The notes beneath the pieces were generated by a model that was given only the letters and a program-made list of their open reading frames with translations, had not been told where the DNA came from and did no database searches. A stretch of DNA of 64,000 bases, taken from contig CM036159.1 in the NCBI GenBank assembly GCA_020631735.1, positions 21,615,511 through 21,679,510 on the forward strand, in the 5' to 3' direction. Position 1 is the first letter of the stretch, and the number at the start of each line of letters is the position of its first letter. The position numbers and the translations under genes were made by a program. This DNA is from Saccharum officinarum (taxonomy: Eukaryota; Streptophyta; Magnoliopsida; Poales; Poaceae). Shown here in pieces: positions 1-11,188 of this stretch.

Positions 1-279
1 CAAAAAGGTGGGTGGTTCATGTTCAGTCGGTTATCTTTTTGAGGCCTATCGCCGGCCCGTGGAGCGGTGGGATGTAAACTGCCTATGTTGCGACGGTTCG
101 CCTTCTCGAGGTGTGGCGTGAGACCGACACGGTTCCCTTGGGAGATGAGTGGGGCAGTTGGGCGTATTGATTGCCCGGGAGTTGAGAGGCCTCCCCGGGG
201 CCCTTTATAACCCGAGTCGGGGTGCCCGACCCTGGCATCTCTCTTCTTCCATCCTTGCTCTTTGTTCTTTTCTATTCAC

Positions 280-990
280 CACCTTAGCAATGGAGCACGG
301 CGACTCATCTAGGGGCTCCCGCGTGAGCACGCCAGGAGAAGGGGACGGGGCGCCCTCTCGCCGTTGTCGTCTTAACCCCGACGTCGCTTCCTCGTCGAGG
401 TACGGGCAGGCCTAGAATGTTGCGGCCTAGGGTGTTCCTACCCCATTGCAGGAGGCGTGGGAGGAGTTGGCCACCGTGAAGGCGGTGGTGATGTCCTTGG
501 AGAAGGAGGTGGCGCTTGCCCGTTCACAACGAACGGAGTCCGACCGTCGATGCGTGTGTGAGTGCTTTACCGTTTCCTTATTTTGCTTTTTGGTTGATCT
601 TAAAGTCTAATGCTCTTTGTTTGTTTTGGGCAGAACTGCTCGCGGAGGTAGAGTCCCTTCGTAACGCCACCGACGTCCTGGCGGACTTTGTCCGTGCTCC
701 GGCGGGTGCTAGGAGGAGCATCTTCTCAGCGCGCGAGCGCTGATCCGAGCGGCGATTAAGCATGGCGTTCATTGAGGGGTGGCCATTGCGCTGATAATGG
801 CCTAGGTAGCCACGAACGTGGAGCTCCAGGACGTTGAGGGCTTCCCATTGGGAGAGGGGCTCAGGGACTACGAGGACCTCCTCGAGGGCTTCGAACCGGC
901 GGCGAACATCGTCGCTGCCCTGGTCCCTATGAACTAGGTCCTCAATGAGGATCTGTAGGCATAGTCTAGGACCCCCTTTCCCCATGAAGT
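280..990 (+). pseudogene. 3' part of a Ty3/gypsy accessory ORF ('putative gypsy type transposon' type), decayed
   Basis: Reading frames on the plus strand give a charged, probably coiled-coil stretch (451-555, containing SLEKEVALARSQRTES). An apparent intron follows: about 554-633, starting in a GTGTGTGAG run and ending TTTTGGGCAG. The next coding stretch (634-743) begins LLAEVESLRNATDVL. After a stop and a frame change, a block near 800-930 reads as a conserved-looking tail (LEGFEPAANIVAALVPM). This architecture resembles the extra ORF carried by large grass Tat-lineage gypsy elements, which Pfam collects as a putative gypsy-type transposon family. That assignment is from memory of the family, not a search. 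The ORF is opposite in strand to the gag-like ORF at 4255-4644, so the two are either antisense partners in one element or pieces of two elements. Stops and frame changes show it is not functional. Confidence 0.45.
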
Positions 991-1264
991 GTAAAACGAT
1001 CTATCAATGAAATCAGTTTGTTGTTATGTTCTATCTCCCTAATGCCATCATTTCGTTTTGTGTTGATTGTTTGATAGCGGTTTTGGCGAGGTCGCCGAGA
1101 CCCTGCCTATCGTCGGTTTTCTCTTGGGGAGGAACTGACTAGTGTGCGCGTAGATCGATTGGACATTTGAGTGTGGCAGTTTTTTATGTCCTGAGGCTGG
1201 GTTAGACGCGTCCTTATCGAGGCTTCAGCCACTATCTAGGACCATAGGTGCATCGGGAGGGCTC

Positions 1265-1500
1265 GCTCGCGGGTCAGACATTTCTGTCCCCGAGTCTCGT
1301 CCCCCGAGGAGGGGTCAGGCTTTTTTGCCTCGGTCTTAGGGTTGTTGGCCCGTTGGGATGCTTGGAAAAATTTGTTCGGGCATTTCTGCCCCCAGGTCCC
1401 GTGGCCCCTAGGAGGGGTCGGGCTCTCTCGCCTAAGTCTTAGGATCGTCAGCCCGTTGGTACGCTTGGGAAGGTTCGTTCATGGGTCGGGCATTTCGGCG
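1265..1500. repeat. Two-unit degenerate tandem repeat, about 115-120 bp per unit
   Basis: The stretch 1268-1376 and the stretch 1377-1500 share the same order of blocks: CGGGTCRGACATTTCTG or CGGGCATTTCTGCCCC, then GAGGAGGGGTC, then GCCT-GTCTTAGG, then AGCCCGTTGG or GGCCCGTTGG, then GCTTGG. The last unit is cut at 1501-1505 by insertion of the solo LTR. Short tandem arrays of this type are known in the untranslated region of large Tat-lineage gypsy elements. The array lies downstream of the accessory ORF fragment, as expected if both come from one element. Confidence 0.55.
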
Positions 1501-1505
1501 CCCGG

Positions 1506-3492
1506 TGAAAGGTCTTTATGGCTAGAGGGGGGTGAATAGCCTAATAAAAATTTCTATAAAATGTGTTAGACAAGTTGATTAGTAATAACAATTAGCAAGA
1601 TGCAAGTTTTGCCTAGCCTCAGAGGGGTTTGCAAGCCACCTATCCAATTGGCAATTCTAGTTTTGAAACACTCAACCGCACAAGTATAAACCGCAAGAGT
1701 GACAACTAAGACAAACTACTCTACTCAAGCTAACAAGGCAACTAGGCAAGACAAAGACTACAACAAGATAGTAACAAAAGTAATGCAAGAGTAGGTCTAG
1801 AAATAATTTCACCGAGGGGCGATGAATATAGCCAACCAATTGATATATCTAAATAATGATCCAATCAAGTAGCCAATCACCGAGATAAACCAATCACAAT
1901 AACGAATTGATAACAAATGATTTATCCTGAGGTTCACGTGCTTGCCGGCACGCTAGTCCCCATTGTGTCCCCTTACACCATGTGGTTCGGTGGCTAACCG
2001 GTCTAACACACCGAGCCTTTCAAAAGGCGCCATAAGAACCTACCAATGGCTAAGAGTTGCAATGACACGAGTAATCCACTAGAGTTGGAATTCGGCGCTC
2101 CACCGGGGAACCACAAGAACACCTCACAAGACAATCACCAAAGCCAGCCACGAACAATCACCAACACATGACGGACCTCCACCGCTGCTCCAAGCCATCT
2201 AGGTGGCGGCAACTACCAAGAGTAACAAGAAATCCTGCAGCAAAACAATCCCTCAAGTGCCTCTAAATGCAAAGCAATGATCAATGCACTTGAATCACTC
2301 AATCTCACTTAAGAATCGCAATCGAATGCAAGGAGATGAGTGGGAAGAGGGGTGAGGGTGTTGGCTCAGCTCAAGATGCTCATAAGAATGTCAAAGTGCC
2401 AAGAGATGGAGCCCAAAGCCAGCCAACAAGTATATATAGACATACCCCTTCGAATAGAACTGTTATTCCAAAATGCAGTGTCACCAGACGTGTCTGTCGC
2501 ACTTGCCACAGATGCTGCATACTGCGTCCATCACTCGGATGAATGCCACATGTCCTGCTGAGTCTAATTTCCAATGATCGATTTCCAACCAACAGACGCG
2601 TCTATCGCTTGAAGGTCCGCGCATCCGACGCTCGACAAACGCGGTCTAGTAAGCTCCCAATCGCGCTGATTTCTCACCTGACGCGTCCATTGTGAAGGCA
2701 ACAGAAGCGCACCGCATCTGTCATCGTCGAGGCCAGCGGAGCTACTGACGTCGAGTCCAACAGACGCTGACACCCAACATCTGTCGCTTCAACACCACCG
2801 CGTCCGATGCCTCCTTCTTAGCAGCGTGTGAACGAGGGTAAGCCACCAGACGCTGACATCAGCGTCCGACGCTCCCGAGACCAGCGTATGATGAGTGTTT
2901 CTTAGTGATAAACACTCCCACGACTTCGCCTCCTTTTTCATTCTTCGGCGCAATGGAAAATAAGTGTTTCATCTCCGTGAAAACGCCTGAATCCCGCCTC
3001 GCTACCCCAAACCCCTCTCTACCGCTCAAACTTCACCGCCTTCGCAAATATTCTAACACCACCAAGTGTACATCACCATGTGCATGTATGTTAGCATTTT
3101 CACAATCATTTTTCAAGGCGTTACGTTAGCTCTTTACTAGATCCTAATGCATATAATCAAAGAATGACACCTAGAGGCATATGTAGAACTCAATTGCAAA
3201 GAGAATTCCCCTCTTCATAGTACGATTGTGTATCCTATGTCATCCACACCCTCTATGGTGTTTTGGATGCAAATCAAAAAGTCCTATCATATACCTTTGC
3301 CTTGAGCATCATGATTTGGCTTTGCACCTCCATCCAACTCCATCATGGCAAGCATTTGATCATATCACCATTGCTTGATCCTTGCTTCACCACGTCGTTG
3401 CACCAACCATATCATAGCTACACACATGTCTTTGCTATGTGATTAGTACTATGTATTGTCATTAATTACCAACACCAAACATAGGACTTTCA
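1506..3492 (-). repeat. Solo LTR of the copia family seen complete at 4920-15359
   Basis: The plus strand begins TGAAAGGTCTTTATGGCTAG and ends CAAACATAGGACTTTCA, the same termini as the two LTRs of the complete copia element. It has the usual TG..CA ends. The 5 bases before it (CCCGG, 1501-1505) match the 5 bases after it (CTCGG, 3493-3497) at four of five positions, consistent with an aged target site duplication. No internal region is present, so this is an LTR-LTR recombination product. At 1987 bp it is slightly longer than the other copies (1907 and 1917 bp) and visibly more diverged, especially in the GC-rich middle (about 2590-2890). Strand is given by the orientation of the complete element. 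Confidence 0.85.
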
Positions 3493-4833
3493 CTCGGGTC
3501 CTTCGAAGTCCTTACTAGCGCGTGGGGCCAGTTAAGTGACTTTGTTAGTATATCCCTCACACATCTTTTTCGCAAAGAGGAGGGTTAGACAATGCCACGA
3601 CTTCCCTCGCTGGGTCAAGTCATGGTGCCCGTTGAGTTGCAATTGGGTCGGTTCAAGTAAAGCCCCGGTTCCCGTTCGCGGGGATCCGACGGAGGTAAGC
3701 TAGTGACCGGCTTCAAAATTTCCCAACGGTTAGTTCGGGGAGTTCCCAGGGTCGTTCGACCATCCCCGAGGGCTCACTGCCTTTTTTGGAAAAACCTCCT
3801 AAACTATAAACCAGCCTGGACTTCAACATGGTTTGAGAAGGCCCATGACACTTCGTGCGTCCGGGTACTGGTCGTGCGTTGCCCCTTCTCATACCATCCC
3901 TCACTCGGGTGGCTCAGAGCGGCTGTCGAACCCTTCGTGGGCCAGCCTTTGAACTCCATGCTATGATCGGACCGTAAAGGGCGGAAACGTATCGCGTAAT
4001 CATTGCTGACAATATGAAACGCATCGCGTAATTATCGCTGATAATGTGAAATGTATCGCATAATTATCACTGATAATGTAACACGTGATTTAACACGTAA
4101 ATGATGAGATAAATCGTAGCAGATAACATGCAACGGTTTCATCAGTACAAAAAGATATTGTTCGAATGGAATAATAGATCATGGGTGGGAGGATGATGGG
4201 GTGATCTACCGATCATGGCAAGTCGGTCCTGCGCGTGACCTCCTCCTTTCAGCGTTATGGCCATGTGAGCTCGTAGCCGTCATCGTCGGAGTCGCCGTTA
4301 TCGAGGAGGTAGTCGCAGACGCCGATGAAATGACATAGAGCCCCCGGGTCATTGAGCCCGGAGAAGTCGGCACTGGCCCAGCTGCTGTCATTCTTGTCAG
4401 AGCCGGTACTAGAAGTTGTCTCAGTAGTCGCGAGTACCTTCGTGATAGCCTGCGCATGGTGAGTCGGTAGATCTGCGAGAATCTCCCCCATAGATGGATC
4501 AAAATGTATTGCGGTTGAAGACTGGCCACGGGCCCTACCGTGGTCATGTGGCTTACCGGTCGGTGTCGTTTGGCCCTGGGAACCTCCTGGGTGATCGTTC
4601 TCGGGGGCTTGCCCCTCGTCCGTGCCCAGGTGAAGATTCGACAAGGCCTTAGAGATGACATCGATGTCAACGTTTGGGGGAGAAGAACCAGATCACATTC
4701 TACTCCTATGCAGATGAAATCTAGATTCCTGAACCGGACGTGGGAGCTTAGGGCGAAGCAGATGCGGGGATTGGCCATCAAGATCTAGTAGATGGATTGT
4801 GACACGCAGAAGGCCTCTACCTGGCGCGTCAAC
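3493..4833 (-). mobile_element. Internal remnant of a Ty3/gypsy element (gag side), with putative PBS
   Basis: This is the stretch between the solo LTR and the gypsy LTR that begins at 4834. Immediately next to the LTR the minus strand reads GTTGACGCGCCAGGTAGAGG, the type of sequence seen as primer-binding site region next to the 5' LTR of large grass gypsy elements; I cannot assign the tRNA. A gag-like ORF (4255-4644) lies just inside, as expected for the 5' end of a minus-strand element. No protease, reverse transcriptase or integrase is seen, so the element is deleted, non-autonomous, or continues elsewhere. 4010-4100 holds short imperfect direct repeats (ATCGCGTAATYAT...GATAAT). 3500-3960 has no assignable coding. 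Confidence 0.6.
4255..4644 (-). pseudogene. Gag N-terminal fragment of the gypsy element
   Basis: The frame codes for 129 residues ending SGLNDPGALCHFIGVCDYLL followed by a run of acidic residues and YELTWP. The 'DPG..(R/H)F...DY....D(S/N)DDDG' pattern is typical of the N-terminal gag region of Tat-type gypsy elements of maize and sorghum, by family knowledge. A second frame (4781 down to about 4650) encodes MANPRICFALSSHVRFRNLD, which looks like the true start, so at least one frameshift separates start and body. No zinc knuckle is present. The coding is too short to act as a complete Gag. Confidence 0.5.
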
Positions 4834-4919
4834 TGTCGGTGTTTAGAGGACTGGGTGTTTAAATAGAGCGACTAGTGAATTTATATCTATGTGTCATGAC
4901 CCTGATGGTTGTGCAAAGC
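4834..4919 (-). repeat. Gypsy LTR, segment 1, interrupted by the copia element
   Basis: The plus strand starts TGTCGGTGTTTAGAGG directly after the PBS-like block. This 86-bp segment ends with the target site AAAGC of the copia insertion and continues after it at 15365. Joined, the two segments form one LTR of about 1.05 kb with TG..CA ends and an inverted terminal motif (TGTCGG at one end, CCCGACA at the other). No second copy of this LTR is in the window, so the partner lies outside or is lost. Confidence 0.7.
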
Positions 4920-6826
4920 TGAAAGGTCTTGATGGCTAGAGGGGGTGAATAGCCTTTTAAAATTTTCTACAAAGACAAGCTAAACAAGTTTATCAATATA
5001 ACAAATAGAGAGATGCGAGTTTTGCTTAGCCTACGGGGTGTTTGCAAGCCACCTAACCAATTCACAATTCTAGTATTTGCACTCAACCGCATAAGTCAAA
5101 CTGAGAAGGTAACTATAACTACAACTAGCAAGCTACACAAAGGAGCTACTCTAGCAAAGCTAACTAGCTAGCAAAGATAACTAAGAAGGTAATGCGGAGT
5201 TGAGTTAGGAGAGTTTCACCGAGGGGCGAAGTATTGAGCCAACCAATATGATCAACAATGAATACCAAGACAACCGAACACCGGGATCAATCAATCACAA
5301 TATGAAAGTGATGACACGAAGATTTATCCGGAGGTTCACATGCTTACCGACACGCTAGTCCCCGTTGTGTCCCTCTTTACCACGTGGTTCGGTGGCTAAT
5401 CGGTCTCACACCGAGCCTCTCAAAAGGCGCCACAAGAACCTACCAAATGGCAAAAGGTTACAATGACACGAGCAATTCACTAACATTGCCTTTGGCGCTT
5501 CGCCGAGGTAGGCACAAACCCCTCACAATCACCGGAGGTGGCCAAGAACAATCACCAACTCTTCCAACACCTCCAAGCTGCTCCAAGTCATCTAGGTGGC
5601 GGCAACCACCAAGAGAAATAAGAATCCCGCAGTAAATCAACCACCAAGTACCAACTAGATGCAATCTCACAATGCAAATGCACTTGGATCACTCAATCTC
5701 ACTTCGAATAAGCAAAGAAGCAAGAGAGATGAGTGGGAGGGGAGTTGCTTAGCTCAAAGTGCTCACAAGTATGTCAAATGTCCAAGAGAGAGAGCTTTGA
5801 GCCGGCCAACGAGTATTTATAGACGTACCCCTTTGAATATAGACGTTAGGAACTTGAAATAGCCGAAGTCACGCTGGTCAAACTGACCGGACGCGCCGAT
5901 CGCACGGTGTCTACGCTCACGAAGCACCGACCGGACGCGCTGGTCGCGCGGACCGGACGCATGAAGTACGACCAAACGCGCTGGTCCCATAACGAACCGG
6001 ACGCGCTGGTCAAGCCTGAGCCGCGTTCCAATGAAACATTGTCCGGACGCGCTGCAGAGCTGATCAGATGCCACAGTGCCAGCGTTCGGTTGGAGTCCAG
6101 TAAGCTCCCTGATCGACCGGACGTGTCCGGTCGACTGTGACCGGACGCGCTGCACGTCCGATCAACAAACTGAAACACGCGCAGACGCTGAACGCTGACC
6201 GGACGCGTCCGGTCAAACAGAGACCGCGTCCGGTCCAACGTCCGGTCACTTCTGTGACCTCCGTTCGCCTCCATTTCTTTTCCGACTTCCGGCGTAGTGG
6301 AAAATAGTCGTTTCAACTCCTCAAAAACACCTGAATCCTGCCTCGCAAGCTCGGCGGGAGGGAGAGAGGACCCTAAACCCTCTCTACCGCTCAAACTCCA
6401 ACGCCATCGCAAATGTGCTAACACCACCAAGTGATCACGTCATGTGCGAGTGTGTTAGCATTTTCACAATCATTTTTTAAGGTGTTATTAGTTCTATCCA
6501 AATGCATATGATTATGAAATGCACATTTAGAGGCACTTAGGAGTCCAAAAGCCACGTCATTCTCCTCTTTATAGTACGGCTATCTATCCTATAATGTAAC
6601 CACACCCACTAGGTGTCTTGGTTACTAAAACACAACCCTTAAGCATATACCTTTGCCTTGATCACGTAGGGTTGCGTCCAAATCCAAGTGTGGCTATCAT
6701 GATCACCATGTCTATCTTGCCACCAACCTTGGAATATACTAATCCTCATATGCTACATACAACTTAGGCATATGATTAGTACTTAGGCATTATCACTAAT
6801 TACTAACACCAAACATAGGACTTTTA
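4920..6826 (-). repeat. 3' LTR of the copia element
   Basis: The LTR runs 1907 bp from TGAAAGGTCTTGATGGCTAG to CATAGGACTTTTA on the plus strand. The final TTTA instead of TTTCA means the minus-strand 5' dinucleotide TG has become TA. A GC-rich block (5870-6260) contains many copies of a CCGGACGCG core, including a perfect 18-bp palindrome at 6197-6214. The block contains no real genes; reading frames across it (such as those rich in DRTRSASG-like residues) are artefacts of the repeat. Confidence 0.9.
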
Positions 6827-6840
6827 ATCTCTCCCTTATT
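6827..6840 (-). other. Polypurine tract of the copia element
   Basis: The minus strand reads AATAAGGGAGAGAT immediately before the 3' LTR. This is the expected plus-strand priming tract for reverse transcription. Confidence 0.75.
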
Positions 6841-7955
6841 GGTAATTGGTGACAACCCTTTCACAAAGATATTATGATAAAATTTTGATTGAACCCATGT
6901 CACATTGTCCAAGTATATTACCATGTGTAAGAATTATAGACATGTGATCATGAATTCAAATTGATAGCAATGGCTCCCCCTACATGTATGCTATATGTTT
7001 GGATTTTGGAAGCATACATGTTAGATAGGAAAGATTAGGAGCATTGACTACCAATAGGTGCTAAGTGTTTAAGATTATAGACCTTTGAAGCGTGATACCA
7101 TCGGAGTAGCGATAAACACCATCTTAGCACCTTGTGTAGTTAGATACCACTTGGAAAAGCACAAACATAACTAGAAACCTCATGAGATCAACATTATAAG
7201 CAAGGCTCTAGTACCACTTTGAAAAATATAAAGCAAGAAAAATCTAACTACTTCCTATTCATGCTAGTACCTCAATACATCATTCAAATTATACTAGCAA
7301 TTCACCACACAAGCAATGTATCGGAGAAAAAGAAATACATAACTATGCATCATACATATGAAGTGCACATGGAAATGCAACATTCATGTTTAAGAGCTTG
7401 CTCCCCCTACTTGTGTGCTCAAAATTTTAGTTGATCCCCTTCTTTTATCAATTCTCCCCCATTAGGATTTTCTCCCCCTTTAGAATCTATCTTTGTGAAC
7501 AATATTTTCTCCCCCCTTGGCACCAAAGACCACAAGGAACCAATTTTAGATAGATTATCATGTTGAATTATGGGGTGAGGATCAAGTTTGTGATTCAACC
7601 TAGATTGCTTGCATAAATAAAATGCTTCGGTTTAATCCAAGGGCAAGCTTCTTCACACCTCACTAGAAGGGTTATCATGCACCATGTTAAAGCAAATATT
7701 TAGACAAGTGATCTAGATTAAACACTTAGGATCACAAGCTACTTAAACAGGTTATATGCTACCACTAGATCATACAAGTCATGGAAACAATAGTGGCATC
7801 ATACAAATTTCAAATTCATTTGATTTTCATGAATGAGCCTAGAACATATAAATTATGACTAGATGCACTAAACAAGTCCTTAGCATAGAATGTATGACAT
7901 GTCAACCAATTATACCTTGGGGCTCAAAGAAGAGGCATGTCATATATGGGGTGCA

Positions 7956-9533
7956 TCAACTCATGTTAGAGAATTCAAGTATGTTCAACTCATTCTTTAG
8001 CTTGTGAAATATCTTCTCATCATGTGGCTTGGTGAATAGATCGGCTAGTTGATCTTCGGTGCACACACTCTCAATAGCAATGTCACCCTTTTGTTGATGA
8101 TCTCTAATAAAGTAATGGCGAACATCAATATGCTTTATTATTTGATGTTGAACCGGATTGTTGGTTAGCTTCACGTCACTTTCATTATCACATAGCAATG
8201 GCACATTCTTAAAATTGATTTCAAAATCCTTCAATGTTGCCTTCATCCACAAGATTTGTGTATAACAACTACTCGTGGCGATGTATTCGGCTTCGGTGGT
8301 AGATAGTGCAATACTATTTTGCTTCTTGGATGACCATGAGACAAGTGATCTTCCCAATAATTGACAAGTTCCGGAGGTGCTCTTTCTCTCAACTTTGTCA
8401 CAGGCATAGTCGGAATCCGAATATCTAACTAGCTCAAAGCTCGCACCTTTGGGATACCATAATCCAACAACTTGTGTATGCTTTAAGTACCTCAATATTC
8501 TCTTTGTTGCCTTCAAATGACTTTCTCTTAGTGAGGCTTGAAATCTTGCACATATGCATACACTAAACATTGCATCGGGCCTTAATGTCGTCACATAGAG
8601 TAGGCTACCGATCATTGATCTATATAGCTTTTGATCCATCATGTTGTCATTCTTGTCACTATCCAAGCTTCCACTAGTGCTCATTGGAGTAGTGATTCCT
8701 TTTGCATCTTCCATACCAAACTTATTTAGCAAATCCTTTATGTATTTGGTTTGGCTTACAAATGTTCCTTCCTTCATTTGTTTAATTTGAAGTCCAAGAA
8801 AGAAACTAAGTTCACCAATCATTGACATTTCAAATTCCTTTCCCATCATTTTCCCAAACTCATCACAACAATCTTGATTGGTTGAACCGAATATGATATT
8901 ATCAACATATATTTGTAACACAAACAAGTATTTCCCAATCTTCTTGGTGAAGAGAGTAGTATCCACTTTGCCCATAACAAATCCTTTGGATAGCAAGAAA
9001 TCTCTTAATCTTTCATACTATGCTCTAGGTGCTTGCTTCAATCTATACAAAGCCTTCCTTAACTTGTATACATGATTGGGTTTCTTGTCATCTTCAAAAC
9101 CGGAAGGTTGCTCCACATACACCTCATCTTGGATGTACCCATTAAGAAATGCACTCTTCACATCCATTTGATATAGCTTGATATTGTGAGCACAAGCATA
9201 GGCAAGTAAGATCCTAATTGCTTCTAATCTTGCAACCGGGGCATAAGTTTCACCAAAGTCAAGACCCTCTATTTGTGTGTAACCTTGAGCCACTAGTCTT
9301 GCTTTGTTCCTTACTACTATCCCATCTTGATCTTGCTTGTTGTGAAAGACCCATCTTGTTCCAATGACATTGTGATCCTTAGGCCTTTCAACTAATTTCC
9401 ATACTTCATTTCTCTTGAAGTTGTTGAGCTCTTCATGCATTGCATTTACGTAATCTGGATCTCTCAATGCTTTAACAATATCCTTAGGTTCTTTCATTGA
9501 CACAAAAGAAGAGTGAGCACAAAATGATGCCAA
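7956..9533 (-). pseudogene. Copia reverse transcriptase and RNase H, disrupted
   Basis: The frame from 9533 to 9018 has the amino part of the polymerase domain ([19 protein letters not shown], then [12 protein letters not shown]). It stops at TAG (9018-9020), where related elements have a tryptophan codon after the AP-R-A motif. The next frame (8996-7956) continues with the palm and RNase H domains. The catalytic motif reads YVDN (about 8898-8906) where an active copia enzyme has YVDD, so the last catalytic aspartate is lost. RNase H residues are visible (SDSDYACDKVERKSTSG, then STTEAEYIA). The tail includes DQLADLFTKP, the usual end of copia RNase H. The enzyme cannot be active as it stands. 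Confidence 0.9.
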
Positions 9534-9953
9534 TCTTGATCTAGTTTGAACTCCCCTTTATATGTCACCAATGATGGAATCCAATGGATAGTCTCTTGCA
9601 ATGTTAGTTGGTTGAAGCACTTGGACTTGATTGCTTGGATGTTGATGTTGATCATGAGTTGGAGATGATGAACTAGCCACTTGTTGATCTTGTTACACTT
9701 GAGATGATATACCAGTTTGATTTTGTATTAGAGAACCGCTAGCTTGTGTAATTGGACTTTAGAGCACTTGATCTTTGTTGTCATCCACATCAATCACTTG
9801 CTTTGGCCTAATATCACCAATATCCATTTCTTTCATGGCATTAGTCAATTGAGTTCCTCTCACATCATCCAAGTTATCTTCCTTATCTTGAGAACCATTT
9901 GTTTCATCAAACTCAACATCATGCACTTCTTCAAGTAAACCACTAGCTAAATT
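9534..9953 (-). other. Degenerate linker between copia integrase and reverse transcriptase
   Basis: Minus-strand frames here are rich in Ser, Gln, Asp and Asn and are broken by stops. In copia polyproteins this stretch is the variable integrase C-terminal tail and linker. No conserved domain is seen. Confidence 0.6.
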
Positions 9954-11149
9954 CTAAACTCTATAAGCTTTGCTAGTAGTTGAGTAACCAAGTAGGAAGC
10001 CTTCATCACATTTCTTTTCAAACTTGCTCAATCTAGTACCCTTCTTCAAGATGTAGCATTTGCAACCAAATACCCGAATGTTGGGCTTTCTTCCATTTAA
10101 GATCTCATATGGTGTCTTCTCTAGGAACTTGTGGCAATAGAGGCGGTTGCTATAGAAGCAAGCCGTGTTGATTGCTTCAGCCCAGAATGAATGACTCACA
10201 TTATACTCATTCAACATTAATCTTGCCATATCAATTAAGGTTCTATTCTTCCTCTCAACTAGTCCATTTGATTGAGGTGTATACTTGGCCGAGAATTGAT
10301 GTTTGATTCCAAGCTTATCACATAGCTCATCAACTCTTGTGTTTTTAAACTCACTTCCATTGCCACTTCTCACTTTCTTGATTATGGTCTCAAACTCATT
10401 TTGCACTCTCTTGATGAACTTCTTGAATATGTCAAAAACATCACTCTTGTCCATAAGAAAGAATACTCATGTATATCTAGTGAAATCATCCATAATCACA
10501 AAGCCATACTTGTTATCACTAATGCTTGTGTATATAGTTGGCCCAAATAGATCCATGTGCAACAACTCAAATGCCTTAGAAGTACTCATAATGCTTTTCA
10601 ATGGATGAGTGTTGCCTACTTGCTTTCCGGCTTGACATGCACTACACAGCTTATCTTTCTCAAATGTAACATCCTTCAAGCCTCTAACTAAGTCATGCTT
10701 CACTAACTTGTTCAATTGCTTCATGCCAATATGACCAAGTCTTCTATGCCATAACCAACCCATACTTATTTGGTGAGCAAGCATGTTGAAAGTTGAGTGT
10801 CACTAGCATTGAAATTGACCAAGTATAGATTCTCATATCTAAAGCCTTTGAAGATCAAGTTAGAGCCATCAACACTAACTATCTCCACATCATCAACACC
10901 AAATATGCACTTGAAACCAAGATCACACAATTGAGCAACCGAGAGAAGATTGAAGTTCAACTTTTCAACTAAGAGCACATTGGAAATGCTATGATCATTT
11001 GAGATTACAATTCTTCCAAGAGCCTTCACATCACCCTTGCTATTGTCACCAAATGTGATACTATCAATGCCACTATCATTTGATTTGAGAGAGTTGAACA
11101 TTCTTGAATCACCGGTCATATGTTGAGAGCACCCACTATCAAGCACTCA
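9954..11149 (-). pseudogene. Copia protease and integrase, disrupted
   Basis: The protease begins with LDSGCSQHMTGDSRMF (11146 downward). A TGA at 11147-11149 sits where the family has Trp just before the active-site DSG. The GAG-pre-integrase and zinc-binding part follows (WLWHRRLGHIGMKQLNKL, then CSACQAGK), an H-H-C-C arrangement. The catalytic core has aspartates in LHMDLFGP and VIMDDFTRYT. It is then cut by TGA at 10467-10469, again at a usual Trp position. The rest (10454-9954) has SNGLVERKNRTLIDMA with the catalytic glutamate and VFGCKCYILKKG. All residues of the DDE core are present, but stops separate them. Confidence 0.9.
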
Positions 11150-11188
11150 ATACCTTCCTCCGGCCTTGTAATTGGCCTACAAAATAAA

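Noticed and set aside
5846..6430. Arg/Ser-rich frames in the LTR (also 14445-14963)
   Set aside because: They come from the repeated CCGGACGCG words, occur in the LTRs only and have no domain.
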